Shown here in pieces: positions 41,713-50,344 of a stretch of DNA of 64,000 nt. Positions within the stretch are counted from its first letter, which is position 1; each line of letters opens with the position of its first letter. The position numbers and the translations under genes were made by a program. The stretch comes from JAWPMV01 sp038527215. Lineage in GTDB: Bacteria; Bacteroidota; Bacteroidia; J057. Location: positions 89,033-153,032 of the forward strand of contig JBCBGC010000002.1 in assembly GCA_038527215.1 (NCBI GenBank), written 5' to 3'. A model generated the notes under the pieces. The model was not told the origin of the DNA and made no database searches. It was given only the letters and a program-made list of their open reading frames with translations.

Positions 41713-42918
41713 ATGAAAACACTTCACTGGACCCTTTTCCTGGCCCTGAGCCTGGGCTTTTCTCCCTTCCTGCCTGCCCAATCCGACAAAGACCGGGTAG
41801 AAGCAGTGATTGCGGACCTGGAAAAAATGCGCGCCTTGTCTTACCAAAGCAGCCGCGTTTTGACAGATGCCTTTGATGCCACCGACACCACCTTCAGTCA
41901 GACAAGCTGGCATTATGCCCGCTATCCCTTTGATACCCTTACGGGTTATCGCTACTGGCAATACAGCCGCTTAGAGGATAGGATGTGGCACAATTTCTAC
42001 GATGGCGGACAATTCCTCGATTTTCAAGCCCGCGCGAACAAACTGGTGATCCACGATTTTTCTGCTCACGAAAAATACAGCCGCTACTATTGTAAGCAAG
42101 TCATCCAAAGTGAACAGTTTATTCCCAAGGTAATCGAAACCTTAAAGGGGTATCTGCATGATTCTTTGGCCCATCAGCTTACCATAGGAGATACCTTGTG
42201 GAAAGGCCAGGCTTCACTTTTTGTTTCCTATTACTCCTTTAAGGACAGCCTGAATAACCAGCGACATACTTTTTTCCTGCAGGAAGAGACGCCCTGGATT
42301 CCGGCTTATATCGTTTTGGTAAAAAGCCTGTTCAACGGCATGGAGATTTCACAGTATCGCGCCCACGCTTTTAACAAAATTTCCGATACCTACCCCTATC
42401 ATCTTGAGCAAGACACCCTAAACCATTTGCGACAAACCGCTACCCAAAGCCGCTTCAACCCTGATGAAGAGGACCCGAAATATACCCTGTTGAAAGCCGG
42501 TACTCCCGCCCCTGCCTGGACCCTGCCGGATACGGAGGGAGACAGTGTGTCTTTAGGTCACATGAAAGGGAAACTCTTGTTATTGAAATTCTGGTTTATC
42601 GGGTGCCCCTATTGCATCAAATCAGAACCCGTCCTGAAGGCCCTTCAACAAAAATACCAGGACCAGGATTTTCATATTGTAACCATCAACAGCGAAGACA
42701 AAGCCGAAAAGGTGAAGCAATATGTAACCAATGGCCAATGGCCCTTTCTAAACCTCCATCAGGCCACCCAGGTCGCTCAAGAAGCCTATCACGCTTATGG
42801 GGGTCCGCATTTTTATCTGGTGGACCAGGAAGGCGTCATCCAATTCAGCCGAAGCGGCTTCTCAGAAGACCTGGAAGAGGTTTTGTCCATCGAAATCGAC
42901 AAACACCTACAGCCCTGA
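41713..42918 (+). CDS. TlpA-like thioredoxin-domain secreted protein
   Basis: ATG 41713 (MKTLHWTLFLALSLGFSPFLPAQ) is chosen for the signal peptide; the longer reading from 41644 overlaps the upstream gene. The 401-residue product has a non-catalytic N-terminal region (about 25-270) with several Tyr/Trp-rich segments and a C-terminal thioredoxin domain beginning LLKAGTPAPAWTLPDTEGDS (about 264). The redox motif is CPYC in LKFWFIGCPYCIKSEPVLKA, with the conserved cis-Pro region in AYGGPHFYLVDQEG. TlpA/ResA-like proteins reduce cysteines or handle disulfides in the periplasm. Its stop is directly adjacent to the stop of the convergent arginine deiminase-like gene (42918/42919). Confidence 0.88.
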   Translation: MKTLHWTLFLALSLGFSPFLPAQSDKDRVEAVIADLEKMRALSYQSSRVLTDAFDATDTTFSQTSWHYARYPFDTLTGYRYWQYSRLEDRMWHNFYDGGQFLDFQARANKLVIHDFSAHEKYSRYYCKQVIQSEQFIPKVIETLKGYLHDSLAHQLTIGDTLWKGQASLFVSYYSFKDSLNNQRHTFFLQEETPWIPAYIVLVKSLFNGMEISQYRAHAFNKISDTYPYHLEQDTLNHLRQTATQSRFNPDEEDPKYTLLKAGTPAPAWTLPDTEGDSVSLGHMKGKLLLLKFWFIGCPYCIKSEPVLKALQQKYQDQDFHIVTINSEDKAEKVKQYVTNGQWPFLNLHQATQVAQEAYHAYGGPHFYLVDQEGVIQFSRSGFSEDLEEVLSIEIDKHLQP

Positions 42919-44382
42919 TTAGCTTTCTTTCCGCAGCAGCGGCATGGTCAAACAGTGGGGCCCTCCATTGTCCGTTCGGATTTCATTAGAGGACATCAAT
43001 TCGAGATGAGCATCCTGAGGCGCTTCTTTCAGCATCATTTCTTTGAGGGCCTTGGTGGTCAAGGCATTTCTATGGTAGGCAACCGCCCGATAGGGCTTGA
43101 CCGTAAAGACATTGCCCGCCATATTGTGCTGTTCAAACAGCGCCACCCGCAGGTGCTCATAAGGGGTGATATAGTTATCGGGGTCACCTCCAATCCAGAC
43201 GACCTTATCCAGGTCGAGTAAGCCATCCTCCACCAGTTGATCAAAGAAATACCGGGCAGGCTGAGGCAGACGCTCTACTCTGCCCTGCTTTTTGATATAA
43301 TCACGGTCGTAGACCTCGGTTTTTCCAGCAAACTCAAAATGCTGTCTGGAAGGGATGCGGCTCAGGTCGGTCTGATGGACCCCCATGTTTTTGCGGAGCC
43401 AGGTGACAAAATGCTGAAGCACCTCCTTGCCGCTGGTACCATTGCCAGGATTAGGATAACCAAAAATGTAGGGCATGGCCACCGCAGACTTAGGTCCGAC
43501 CATATTAAACACGGTATCCAGGTGAATGAAGCCGTTCAGATCGGGCACATTGACCAGGTAGATGCGCTGAATTTGCTGGCTTTTGTCCGCCTCCAGAATC
43601 TTCTCTACCAACAACTCAAAGGCGGCCCGGGTGGTGCGGTTGGAGTACAAAAACTCATGTCGCCCTACCCCAATGGCCAGGGTATGTTCATCCAGGACCA
43701 GAATGTTGCCCCCCTCCATCAGGTAGTGGGCATGCAGGCCTCCCCCGGTATTATCCTCCTCCATTTTTCGATAAAAATCCACCATATCCAGAAAGATGGT
43801 GTCCTCATCAAACATGGAGTGATATTTAAAGACGGCTCTGACCAGGCTGGTTTCCAGTCTCCGACGCGGAGAAGCCATGGCGTTGATCACTACTCCTACG
43901 GGGGTGGTAGCGGAGGAATCCCGTACCCACATCAGTTCCCGCTTGGGCGGAATAATGATATTGGGCAGGCGATGATTATTGAGGCGTAGTTGGCGAGGGT
44001 AGCCCTGAACAAGGTCCCGCACCAGTTTTTCCGCTGGATAGTCCCCTAGTTTAATCCCCCTGGCCATCAGATGATCTACATACTGATCGCAGGACGTGTA
44101 CAAGGTATCTCTCAAGATGCGAGACCGATCTTCATAGTCGGCCTGGTTAAAGATGTCCAGCAGCAGATCGGTCAGTTCCAGGACGTTCTCCTCCCCTATT
44201 TCTGCCTCAATGAACTTTTTCAAATCGTGATGGTCATCCTGCAATTCCTCGAATACCCGCGGATTAGGTCCCATGAGTGGGTGGTCTCCCTCCCAGGGAA
44301 TTAACTGGTTGTGTTCGGCTCCCGGGGTGTGGACCATGACTTTTTCCAGAGGAGCATATTCAGAGGTAATGCGTGGTTTCAT
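42919..44382 (-). CDS. arcA: arginine deiminase-like enzyme
   Basis: A 487-residue member of the guanidine-modifying fold. Arginine deiminase makes citrulline and ammonia. Landmarks: EYAPLEKVMVHTPGAEHNQL (start), LMWVRDSSATTP (the FTRDP position), LMEGGNILVLDEHTLAIGVG RHEF (Glu of the triad and the GRHE motif), GFIHLDTVFNMVG (His), and the C-terminal NGGPHCLTMPL with the catalytic Cys. All three catalytic residues are thus present. It is longer than typical ArcA (about 410), with extra central segments (PSRQHFEFAGKTEVYDRDYI). CtlX lies 36 bases upstream in the same direction, a common Bacteroidota pair. The symbol is a family-level call. Confidence 0.88.
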   Translation of the reverse strand: MKPRITSEYAPLEKVMVHTPGAEHNQLIPWEGDHPLMGPNPRVFEELQDDHHDLKKFIEAEIGEENVLELTDLLLDIFNQADYEDRSRILRDTLYTSCDQYVDHLMARGIKLGDYPAEKLVRDLVQGYPRQLRLNNHRLPNIIIPPKRELMWVRDSSATTPVGVVINAMASPRRRLETSLVRAVFKYHSMFDEDTIFLDMVDFYRKMEEDNTGGGLHAHYLMEGGNILVLDEHTLAIGVGRHEFLYSNRTTRAAFELLVEKILEADKSQQIQRIYLVNVPDLNGFIHLDTVFNMVGPKSAVAMPYIFGYPNPGNGTSGKEVLQHFVTWLRKNMGVHQTDLSRIPSRQHFEFAGKTEVYDRDYIKKQGRVERLPQPARYFFDQLVEDGLLDLDKVVWIGGDPDNYITPYEHLRVALFEQHNMAGNVFTVKPYRAVAYHRNALTTKALKEMMLKEAPQDAHLELMSSNEIRTDNGGPHCLTMPLLRKES

Positions 44383-44418
44383 AAATAGGGTGAGGTGAAA
44401 TATTCGAGAAAAAAGGGA

Positions 44419-45363
44419 CTAAGCAGTGAAAACTTCCGCCATCATACAGCGAACGCTTCCGCCGCCATAAAGCTCAATGATATCCAGCGGAATCCAAAGG
44501 ACCTGAGCATATTGTTCAATTTGAGCCAGTTGGGCCGCTTCCAAAGAATTGTAGGCACGTTGAGACATAATCATCCAGGCTTCTCCCTGCTCATTATATA
44601 CTTCCAGCATATTGCCCGCAAAAGCTTCCATTTGGTCGAAAGTAATCTCGATGATTTCGTGCCCGGTTTCCTGCAGGCGATTCGTGATGCGCTGGCGCTC
44701 CTTATCATCCTTGAGGCTCTCCAGGCAAATCACCGCCATTTGCTGGCCCAATGCCATCAATACATTGGTGTGGTAGATGGGCTGGCCTTGCCGGTCCGTC
44801 CCGTGGAAGAGCTGCCCTTCGCAGCCTAGTTTCTCACAGAAAAGTTCAAATAAAGCAGGGGAGGTCCGAGGGGATACGGAAGCATAGGCGATCTGGTGCT
44901 GGCGGTCCATCACCATACTACCTGTGCCTTCCAGAAAGAGATCTTGTTGCTCATATTCCCTTAGGTCGATAAACTCTACTTCGGCATGCTGCGCCAGGAA
45001 AAAATCAATGATGTCCTGGCGTCTTTCCAGCCTGCGGCTGGAAGCCGTCATCGGGTAGACGATCACCTTACCGGAACGGTGAGAGGAAATCCAGTTATTG
45101 GGAAATACTGCGTCCGGGGTAACCGGCTGCTGCAGGTCATCGAAAACCGTTACCTGAATGCCAACCCCGCGTAATTTGGCTACAAATTCATCAAATTCTG
45201 CCTGAGCCTTGGTTTGTAGGGCCTCAAAATCAAACCGGTCATCCTTTTTCATAAAGGCATTGTCTGCGGCGGTTTCTTCATTGTATCCGAAAGCGACCGG
45301 TCTGACCATCACGAGGTGAGAAGTAGTTTGCTCCACTTTTGAAGCAGAGGAAGAGTGCGTCAT
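44419..45363 (-). CDS. ctlX: citrulline utilization hydrolase CtlX-like (amidinotransferase fold)
   Basis: A 314-residue enzyme of the amidinotransferase/guanidine-hydrolase fold. Motifs: VMVRPVAFGYNEET near the start, PDAVFPNNWISSHRSGKVIV (about 95), FLEGTGSMVMDRQHQIAYAS (Glu of the triad), YHTNVLMALGQQMAVICLES (His), and the C-terminal GGGSVRCMMAEVF with catalytic Cys. Named relatives break down citrulline; here it is placed directly upstream of the arginine deiminase-like gene, so the pair could turn arginine into citrulline and then ornithine-type products. No arcB, arcC or transporter lies in the window. It is the first gene of the minus-strand pair; its 5' side runs into the repeat-rich gap. 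Confidence 0.9.
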   Translation of the reverse strand: MTHSSSASKVEQTTSHLVMVRPVAFGYNEETAADNAFMKKDDRFDFEALQTKAQAEFDEFVAKLRGVGIQVTVFDDLQQPVTPDAVFPNNWISSHRSGKVIVYPMTASSRRLERRQDIIDFFLAQHAEVEFIDLREYEQQDLFLEGTGSMVMDRQHQIAYASVSPRTSPALFELFCEKLGCEGQLFHGTDRQGQPIYHTNVLMALGQQMAVICLESLKDDKERQRITNRLQETGHEIIEITFDQMEAFAGNMLEVYNEQGEAWMIMSQRAYNSLEAAQLAQIEQYAQVLWIPLDIIELYGGGSVRCMMAEVFTA

Positions 45364-45529
45364 ATTGGGAAAAGGGTTTTAGGGCCAAATATGAGGAAAT
45401 CCTCTAGTTTGGCAAAACAGAAATGAAAGTTTCCTAAGGGAATTTTTGGAGAAATGGGGCCTGGCCCCGTATTGATGCGTTTGGGGAAGGCCTGATTTCT
45501 GGAGAAAAGGGTTGGGGTGCGAGGCCGGC

Positions 45530-45886
45530 CGGCTGGGGTTTGCCCCAGAGGGTATTTTGGTAGCCGCAGCTTGCAGCTGCGGCGCGGGTGTTGACCGGCT
45601 GGAAGCCAGTGCTGCGGGTGGTGGCAGGCTGGGAAGCCGGTGGTGCGGGTGGTTGGACGGGATCGTCTCTTGGTAGCCGCAGCTTGCAGCTGCGGCGCGA
45701 GTGTTGACCGGCTGGAAGCCAGTGTTACGGGTGGTGCCCAGCTGAGCTTGCCCCAGATGGTATCTGGGGAAGAGGGTGATGACCGGCTGGAAGCCAGTGT
45801 TACGGGTGGTGCGGGTTCTGACCGGCTGGAAGCCAGTGTTACGGGTCTCACCTCTCGCTTCTCTCAGTTCCCGATTCATCGGGAAC
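45530..45886. repeat. clustered hairpin repeats before the sigma factor gene
   Basis: The 600-base gap holds no gene. It contains two copies of a perfect palindrome, GCCGCAGC-TTGCA-GCTGCGGC (45563-45583, 45676-45696), four copies of a smaller imperfect hairpin ACCGGCTGGAAGCCAGT (starting at 45594, 45707, 45782 and 45821) with one diverged copy near 45624, and a perfect 8-bp hairpin GTTCCCGA-TTCA-TCGGGAAC (45867-45886). Short ORFs reading 'NTGFQPV' or 'DRLEASVTG' are translations of these repeats, not genes. Such repeats recur in intergenic DNA of many Bacteroidota and Planctomycetes genomes, from memory. Confidence 0.8.
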
Positions 45887-45963
45887 GATCTCACTTCTCA
45901 CTTCTCACCTCTTTTCCCCTAAAATTTGAACCTAATCCCAAGAAAGGGGTAATTAGGGCAAAG

Positions 45964-46548
45964 ATGCGCCAACGGAACCTCACATACGATGCCATGAGCG
46001 ACGAAAAGCTCATGGAGAAAATACTGGGTAGGGATACCCTGGCCTTTGATCATCTGTATGAGCGTTATCAGGGCCGCCTGCTCCGGTATTTCTATCGCAT
46101 GTTGGGGCAAAATGAGGAAAAAGCCCAGGATTTTTTACAAGACTTATTCGTAAAAATCATCGATAAGCCCGATAGATTTGATCCAAACCGTAAGTTTTCG
46201 ACCTGGGTCTTTAGTGTGGCGGCGAACATGTGTAAAAATGAGTACCGACGCCAGGAGGTGAGAAAAATCATGGTCAGAGAAGAGCATCCTGAAAAATTAA
46301 TGGAAGTTGGTCGGCCCCCTGAGGAGCAGGTGGATCGGCAGACCTTTGCCCATCAACTGAGCAGGCAGATAGGCCAGTTAAGCGAAAATCACCGGCAGGT
46401 TTTTATCCTGCGTTTCCAGGAAGAGTTATCCATCAAGGAAATCAGTCAGGTGATGCAGTGTTCCGAAGGCACGGTCAAATCCCGCATCTTTTATGCCTTG
46501 CGCAAACTCGCCGGGCAGTTACAGGCCTTTAACCCGAAAAAACAATGA
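45964..46548 (+). CDS. ECF-type RNA polymerase sigma factor
   Basis: ATG 45964 (MRQRNLTYDAMSDEKLMEKI) is chosen because the open frame upstream, from 45640, only translates hairpin repeats; 45994 is an alternative start. The 194-residue product has sigma region 2 (AFDHLYERYQGRLLRYFYRML ... AQDFLQDLFVKIID, then RKFSTWVFSVAANMCKNEYR RQEVRK) and sigma4 (QIGQLSENHRQVFILRFQEE LSIKEISQVMQCSEGTVKSR IFYALRKLAGQL). ECF factors direct RNA polymerase to stress or surface-response promoters. The gene overlaps the next by 4 bases (ATGA), the typical sigma/anti-sigma arrangement. Confidence 0.92.
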   Translation: MRQRNLTYDAMSDEKLMEKILGRDTLAFDHLYERYQGRLLRYFYRMLGQNEEKAQDFLQDLFVKIIDKPDRFDPNRKFSTWVFSVAANMCKNEYRRQEVRKIMVREEHPEKLMEVGRPPEEQVDRQTFAHQLSRQIGQLSENHRQVFILRFQEELSIKEISQVMQCSEGTVKSRIFYALRKLAGQLQAFNPKKQ

Positions 46549-47030
46549 AGCGAAATCCAATAGATATGATACCGGAAAATCTCAGTCCCGAGGTCCTGGA
46601 TTGGCTCTTGGCAAGACCTTTTGCTGAGTTGTCAGCAGCGGAGCAGGCGCGCGCCACCGCTGAAATCAGTGAGGAGCAATATGAAAGCCTGCGGCAGTTA
46701 ATGGGAGCCAGCCAGGAAAGCCTGCAAAGCCTCCCCCCAACGCTCACGGCCCGTCCCGATATCAAGATAAAGCTGAAAGAAAGGATGACCGCAGCCTCTC
46801 AGGATACGCGTAAACGATGGATGAAAAGAATTTCTTATCCCATTGCCGCTGCGGTAGCGGGCTTGGCGATGCTGGTAGTCATTGATTCGCAATCCCAGTT
46901 GGGATTACATCCGGAGGGGGATGGTTTCGGCTCGATGGCTGACTCTGCCCACTTTGACACTGCTTTTGACAGAATGCAGATTCCCCGTTTCGACAGTGCC
47001 GAATCGACCGAAGATTTGGGGACCCGATAA
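46545..47030 (+). CDS. probable anti-sigma factor, single-pass membrane protein
   Basis: A 161-residue protein translationally coupled (4-base overlap) to the ECF sigma factor. The N-terminal cytoplasmic half (PENLSPEVLDWLLARPFAEL SAAEQARATAEISEEQYESL) is helical and acidic, as expected for a sigma-binding domain. One membrane helix (ISYPIAAAVAGLAMLVVID, about 95-113) follows, then a short periplasmic tail. It lacks the HxxxCxxC zinc motif of ZAS anti-sigma factors, so the assignment rests on position and layout rather than on a recognised domain. The stop lies 9 bases from the convergent gene. Confidence 0.6.
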   Translation: MKRNPIDMIPENLSPEVLDWLLARPFAELSAAEQARATAEISEEQYESLRQLMGASQESLQSLPPTLTARPDIKIKLKERMTAASQDTRKRWMKRISYPIAAAVAGLAMLVVIDSQSQLGLHPEGDGFGSMADSAHFDTAFDRMQIPRFDSAESTEDLGTR

Positions 47031-47039
47031 GTCAGGGAC

Positions 47040-47717
47040 CTACTCCCAATAATTTAAATCTTTGTTTTTACGCTTGGTGGCTTTCTTAGCGATTTGTTGC
47101 AAAAGGCGCGTTGCGGCAATCGGATCGAAACCAATGGTTGGGATCAAGTTGCGGGTCCGATAGTAATCATAGTACATATTGCGGGCAACCATCAGGCGTT
47201 CGTTGCCATCGAGGGGTAAGGTAGCCATGATTTTGTGGAGTGACTTGGGGTCGAGGTTCTCCCGGGCGTTTCGCTCCAATACCGTTTCCGTTATATCCAG
47301 GTTGACCAAAGCGGTGCGCAATTCCTCAGGCGTATCGTAGGGATAAATGACCACCGTATCCAGGGTTACGGTATCCCGGGTCATATAATTAATGGCGTAA
47401 ATGTAGCCACTGGAAATATCTCCCTGGTAATTCTCCACGTAATCCCGCACCACCAACTTACTGGGATGAAAGCCAATATGGGTGAAATAAAGCGTATCTA
47501 AGATTCCTACAGCCACACTATAAAAACCCTCAGAATTACTCATCACCCCGCGCCGGGTATGATTGACCTGCACCCGGGCGTAGGGAATCGCCTCCCCTTC
47601 AGTTTTGTCCAGTACCAAACCGGAAATCTGAAATACACCCGCCTCCCTCACTTGTCCGAGGAGATAGGTTGGCAGGCTCAACAGGCCTAATAGAAAGAGG
47701 TAATAAACTCGCTTCAT
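47040..47717 (-). CDS. secreted protein with carboxypeptidase-regulatory-like domain
   Basis: ATG 47715-47717 (MKRVYYLFLLGLLSLPTYLLG) is chosen for the signal peptide; the longer reading adds 21 residues. The 225-residue product carries a CarboxypepD_reg-like beta domain (FQISGLVLDKTEGEAIPYAR ... SNSEGFYSVAV ... LYFTHIGFHPSKLVV), as at the N-terminus of TonB-dependent receptors. The remainder (YDTPEELRTALVNLDITETV ... NERLMVARNMYYDYYRTRNL IPTIGFDPIAATRLL) is a Bacteroidota-specific helical tail I cannot assign. Probably periplasmic. No receptor gene is adjacent. Confidence 0.8.
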   Translation of the reverse strand: MKRVYYLFLLGLLSLPTYLLGQVREAGVFQISGLVLDKTEGEAIPYARVQVNHTRRGVMSNSEGFYSVAVGILDTLYFTHIGFHPSKLVVRDYVENYQGDISSGYIYAINYMTRDTVTLDTVVIYPYDTPEELRTALVNLDITETVLERNARENLDPKSLHKIMATLPLDGNERLMVARNMYYDYYRTRNLIPTIGFDPIAATRLLQQIAKKATKRKNKDLNYWE

Positions 47718-47886
47718 ATAAGATAAAGATAGGGCAAAAATCTGGCTTTTGGAACCGGATTTGCTGATCATATTCTCCATTGAGTTTGTGGCCTCAGGAC
47801 AGAATCCTTAATTTTCCTGAGCACTATTGTTGGTTAGATGCAGTCCTTTCACATTAGGTTGCATCAGCTCAAAGACCGTTGTGAGC

Positions 47887-48870
47887 ATGAAATTTCGTAC
47901 CGAAATCCATCGTCAGCCTCAACCCTTACAGTTGACTTACGGCTCCAGCTTGCTCGCTTTAGGCTCCTGCTTCGCAGAGCGCATTGGCCTCCGTTTACAA
48001 TACGCAAAATTTGACAGTTTGGTCAACCCGCTGGGCATATTATATAACCCCATTTCCATGGCAAAGGTTATCAGAACTGCCCTGGGTACCGACCAACTGG
48101 CGCCCGCCTCCTTTGCGGCTCATCTGGATGCCTGGCATTCCTTTGATCTGCACAGCGATATGGACGCACATACGGAAGCGGCTTATGATGCACAGTTCAA
48201 TCGGCAGATGGCCCTTTTCCGCGATCAACTGGGGAAGGCGGAGGTGTTGATCCTGACCTTTGGCACCGCCTGGGCTTATCGCCATCTGGAGAACCAGCAA
48301 CTGGTCGCCAACTGCCACCAATATCCCGCCACTGACTTTCAAAAAGTCCTGCTTAGTCTCCCGGAAATGACGGAAAGCATGTATACGCTGATTCGGGATT
48401 TACAGCAGCATCTGCCTCATCTGCGGATTCTGCTCACCGTGAGCCCAGTCCGCCATACCCGGGAAGGCCTGGAAAACAACGCCATCAGCAAGGCTTTGCT
48501 CCGGCTATTGACCCACCAGTTGAACGAGAGTTTTGGCCACATTCATTACTTCCCGGCCTATGAAATCATGCAGGATGACTTACGAGATTATCGCTTTTAT
48601 GGTCCGGATCTCATCCACCCCAATGAAGTTGCGGAAGATTACCTCTGGGAAGTGTTCAGAAGCCGACACTTTGCCCCTGACACCGAGGAGCTATACCAAA
48701 GCTGGACCCAGATCGCCCGGGACCTGAAACATCGGCCCCGTCGCCCCGGCACTGAACCGCATCGCCAGTTTCTGGAGCAATTGGAAGCCAAGCTGCGCAA
48801 CCTGCCTCCCCGCTGGAACCTGGAACAGGAATTCCAGCAGGTCCAGCAGCAATGGGAAAGCTGGTTTTAA
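47887..48870 (+). CDS. GSCFA domain protein
   Basis: ATG 47887 (MKFRTEIHRQPQPLQLTYGS) is preferred; the longer reading from 47827 adds 20 residues of leader. The 327-residue product is named by its motif LLALGSCFAERIGLRLQ (about 22-38), followed by NPLGILYNPISMAKVI and VLILTFGTAWAYRHLENQQL. Later, LLTVSPVRHTREGLENNAIS and YFPAYEIMQDDLRDYRFYGP DLIHPNEVAEDYLW, where Ser/Gly/Asn and Asp-x-x-His positions recall SGNH/GDSL esterases. An esterase- or acyltransferase-type activity is plausible but unproven. It is divergent from the gene at 47040. Confidence 0.88.
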   Translation: MKFRTEIHRQPQPLQLTYGSSLLALGSCFAERIGLRLQYAKFDSLVNPLGILYNPISMAKVIRTALGTDQLAPASFAAHLDAWHSFDLHSDMDAHTEAAYDAQFNRQMALFRDQLGKAEVLILTFGTAWAYRHLENQQLVANCHQYPATDFQKVLLSLPEMTESMYTLIRDLQQHLPHLRILLTVSPVRHTREGLENNAISKALLRLLTHQLNESFGHIHYFPAYEIMQDDLRDYRFYGPDLIHPNEVAEDYLWEVFRSRHFAPDTEELYQSWTQIARDLKHRPRRPGTEPHRQFLEQLEAKLRNLPPRWNLEQEFQQVQQQWESWF

Positions 48871-48980
48871 GGCTTCCTCTAGCTTCAACTTCACCGCGAC
48901 GCCATCATTTTTAGCAGATCGACAGACAAAAAGATTGATTTGCTAAAGATTTGCCCGTAAATTCCCTAAAAAATTAGCAT

Positions 48981-50183
48981 ATGATCGACTGGGTATCGCT
49001 CTTACTCGGCAGTCTCTTGGGCTTGCTCCTGGGTATGCTAGGGGTCTATTTACTGTTGTCCCGACGGCTGCAACAACAGCAGAAGGAATGGCTGGAAGTG
49101 CAGGGACGGAAGGCCGCCCTGGAAGCCGAGTTACAGCAGACCCAGGCACATCAGCAAGCTTTCATGGCGCAGCAGGACAAATGGCGGGAATTGGTCAACC
49201 TGGAATTTGAGCATTTGGCCCATCAGGCACTGGAGAAAAACACCCAGATGATCTCCCATCAGCATCAGGAAGCCCTGCATCAGGTCCTCCAACCCTTGAA
49301 AGAGCGCATCCAGGATTTTGAAAAAAGGGTAGAAGAAAGTTACCAGCACGAAGCCCGGGAACGCTTCTCCCTCCGCAAGGAACTGGAACAGGTCATTCAA
49401 CTCAATCAGCAAATGAGTGAGGAAGCCCGCACCCTGAGCAAAGCCTTGAAAGGGGACAGCAAGACCCAGGGCAACTGGGGCGAAATGGTGCTGAGCAAGG
49501 TACTAGAGCAAAGCGGCCTGCGGGAAGGCGTAGAATTTGCCACCCAGGCCAAGGAACTCTCTCTCCTCGATCCGGAGGGCAGGCGGCTCCAACCAGACGT
49601 CATCGTGCATTTACCTGAACAAAAGCATCTCATCATTGACGCCAAGGTGTCCCTCACCGCTTATGAGCGTTTTGTAGGAGAAGAGGAGGATGGCGCTCAG
49701 GCCGCGCACCTAAAGCGGCACCTGGACTCCATCATTACCCACATCAACCAATTGAGTGAAAAGCACTATCCCGGCCTCAAAGGGCTAAATAGCCCGGATT
49801 TTGTCCTGATGTTCATGCCCATTGAGCCCGCCTTCAGCCTGGCCATCCAGCAACGCCCGGACCTTTTTGCCTATGCCTGGGAACGCAAGATCGTCCTGGT
49901 CAGTCCCACTACCCTCCTGGCCTCTCTCAAAACCGTGGCTTCGCTATGGAAGCTGGAGCGGCAGAATACCCATGCGCAGGAAATCGCCCGACAAGGCGGA
50001 CGCCTTTATGACAAATTTGTGGGCTTCGTAGAAGAGTTGAAAAAAGTAGGGATTAACCTCGACCGGGCCCAAAAATCGCACCAGGATGCCATGAACAAAT
50101 TGCAGTCAGGCAATGGAAATTTACTCAAGCGAGCTGAAAAACTACGGGAGTTAGGCGTCTCACATCAAAAGAAGCTGGACTAA
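48981..50183 (+). CDS. rmuC: DNA recombination protein RmuC
   Basis: A 400-residue protein. N-terminal membrane anchor (WVSLLLGSLLGLLLGMLGVY LLLS), a long Gln-rich coiled coil (about 28-155), then the RmuC domain: GNWGEMVLSKVLEQSGLREG VEF (about 168-190), RRLQPDVIVHLPEQKHLIID AKVSLTAYERFV, DFVLMFMPIEPAFSLAIQQ, and LVSPTTLLASLKTVASLWKL. RmuC limits rearrangements at inverted repeats and has a PD-(D/E)xK-like core (here DVIVHL ... IIDAK), suggesting a nuclease. The window's many inverted repeats make its presence apt, though that is coincidence as far as I can show. Apparently monocistronic. Confidence 0.93.
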   Translation: MIDWVSLLLGSLLGLLLGMLGVYLLLSRRLQQQQKEWLEVQGRKAALEAELQQTQAHQQAFMAQQDKWRELVNLEFEHLAHQALEKNTQMISHQHQEALHQVLQPLKERIQDFEKRVEESYQHEARERFSLRKELEQVIQLNQQMSEEARTLSKALKGDSKTQGNWGEMVLSKVLEQSGLREGVEFATQAKELSLLDPEGRRLQPDVIVHLPEQKHLIIDAKVSLTAYERFVGEEEDGAQAAHLKRHLDSIITHINQLSEKHYPGLKGLNSPDFVLMFMPIEPAFSLAIQQRPDLFAYAWERKIVLVSPTTLLASLKTVASLWKLERQNTHAQEIARQGGRLYDKFVGFVEELKKVGINLDRAQKSHQDAMNKLQSGNGNLLKRAEKLRELGVSHQKKLD

Positions 50184-50288
50184 GGAGCCGAAATCCTGCT
50201 TTGATTTTTGGGAAAAAGGCATTTTCCCAGGTTAGAGATTGTATTTCGCAGAACATTGTTCTTTTTTTGTGGGGAATTTAGGCCTGGA

Positions 50289-50314
50289 GGCCGGACATAC
50301 CCCGGCCCTTTTTT
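50289..50314 (+). terminator. terminator-like hairpin in the fabH leader
   Basis: GGCCGG-ACATACC-CCGGCC stem (50289-50307) followed by CTTTTTT, 30 bases before the fabH ATG. An alternative GGCC (50281-50284) just upstream could pair with the same arm, so a read-through/termination switch is possible. It could simply end rmuC transcription. Confidence 0.5.
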
Positions 50315-50344
50315 CCAGTCCCTAAACCTGAGAATCCCATCCTT

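Noticed and set aside
45379..45894. Minus-strand ORFs reading 'RNTGFQPV' repeats
   Set aside because: These translate the hairpin repeats at 45530-45886. The pattern is a known false-gene artefact of such repeats.
45640..45963. N-terminal extension of the ECF sigma factor
   Set aside because: The 108 extra residues translate the hairpin repeats; the sigma domain begins right after ATG 45964.
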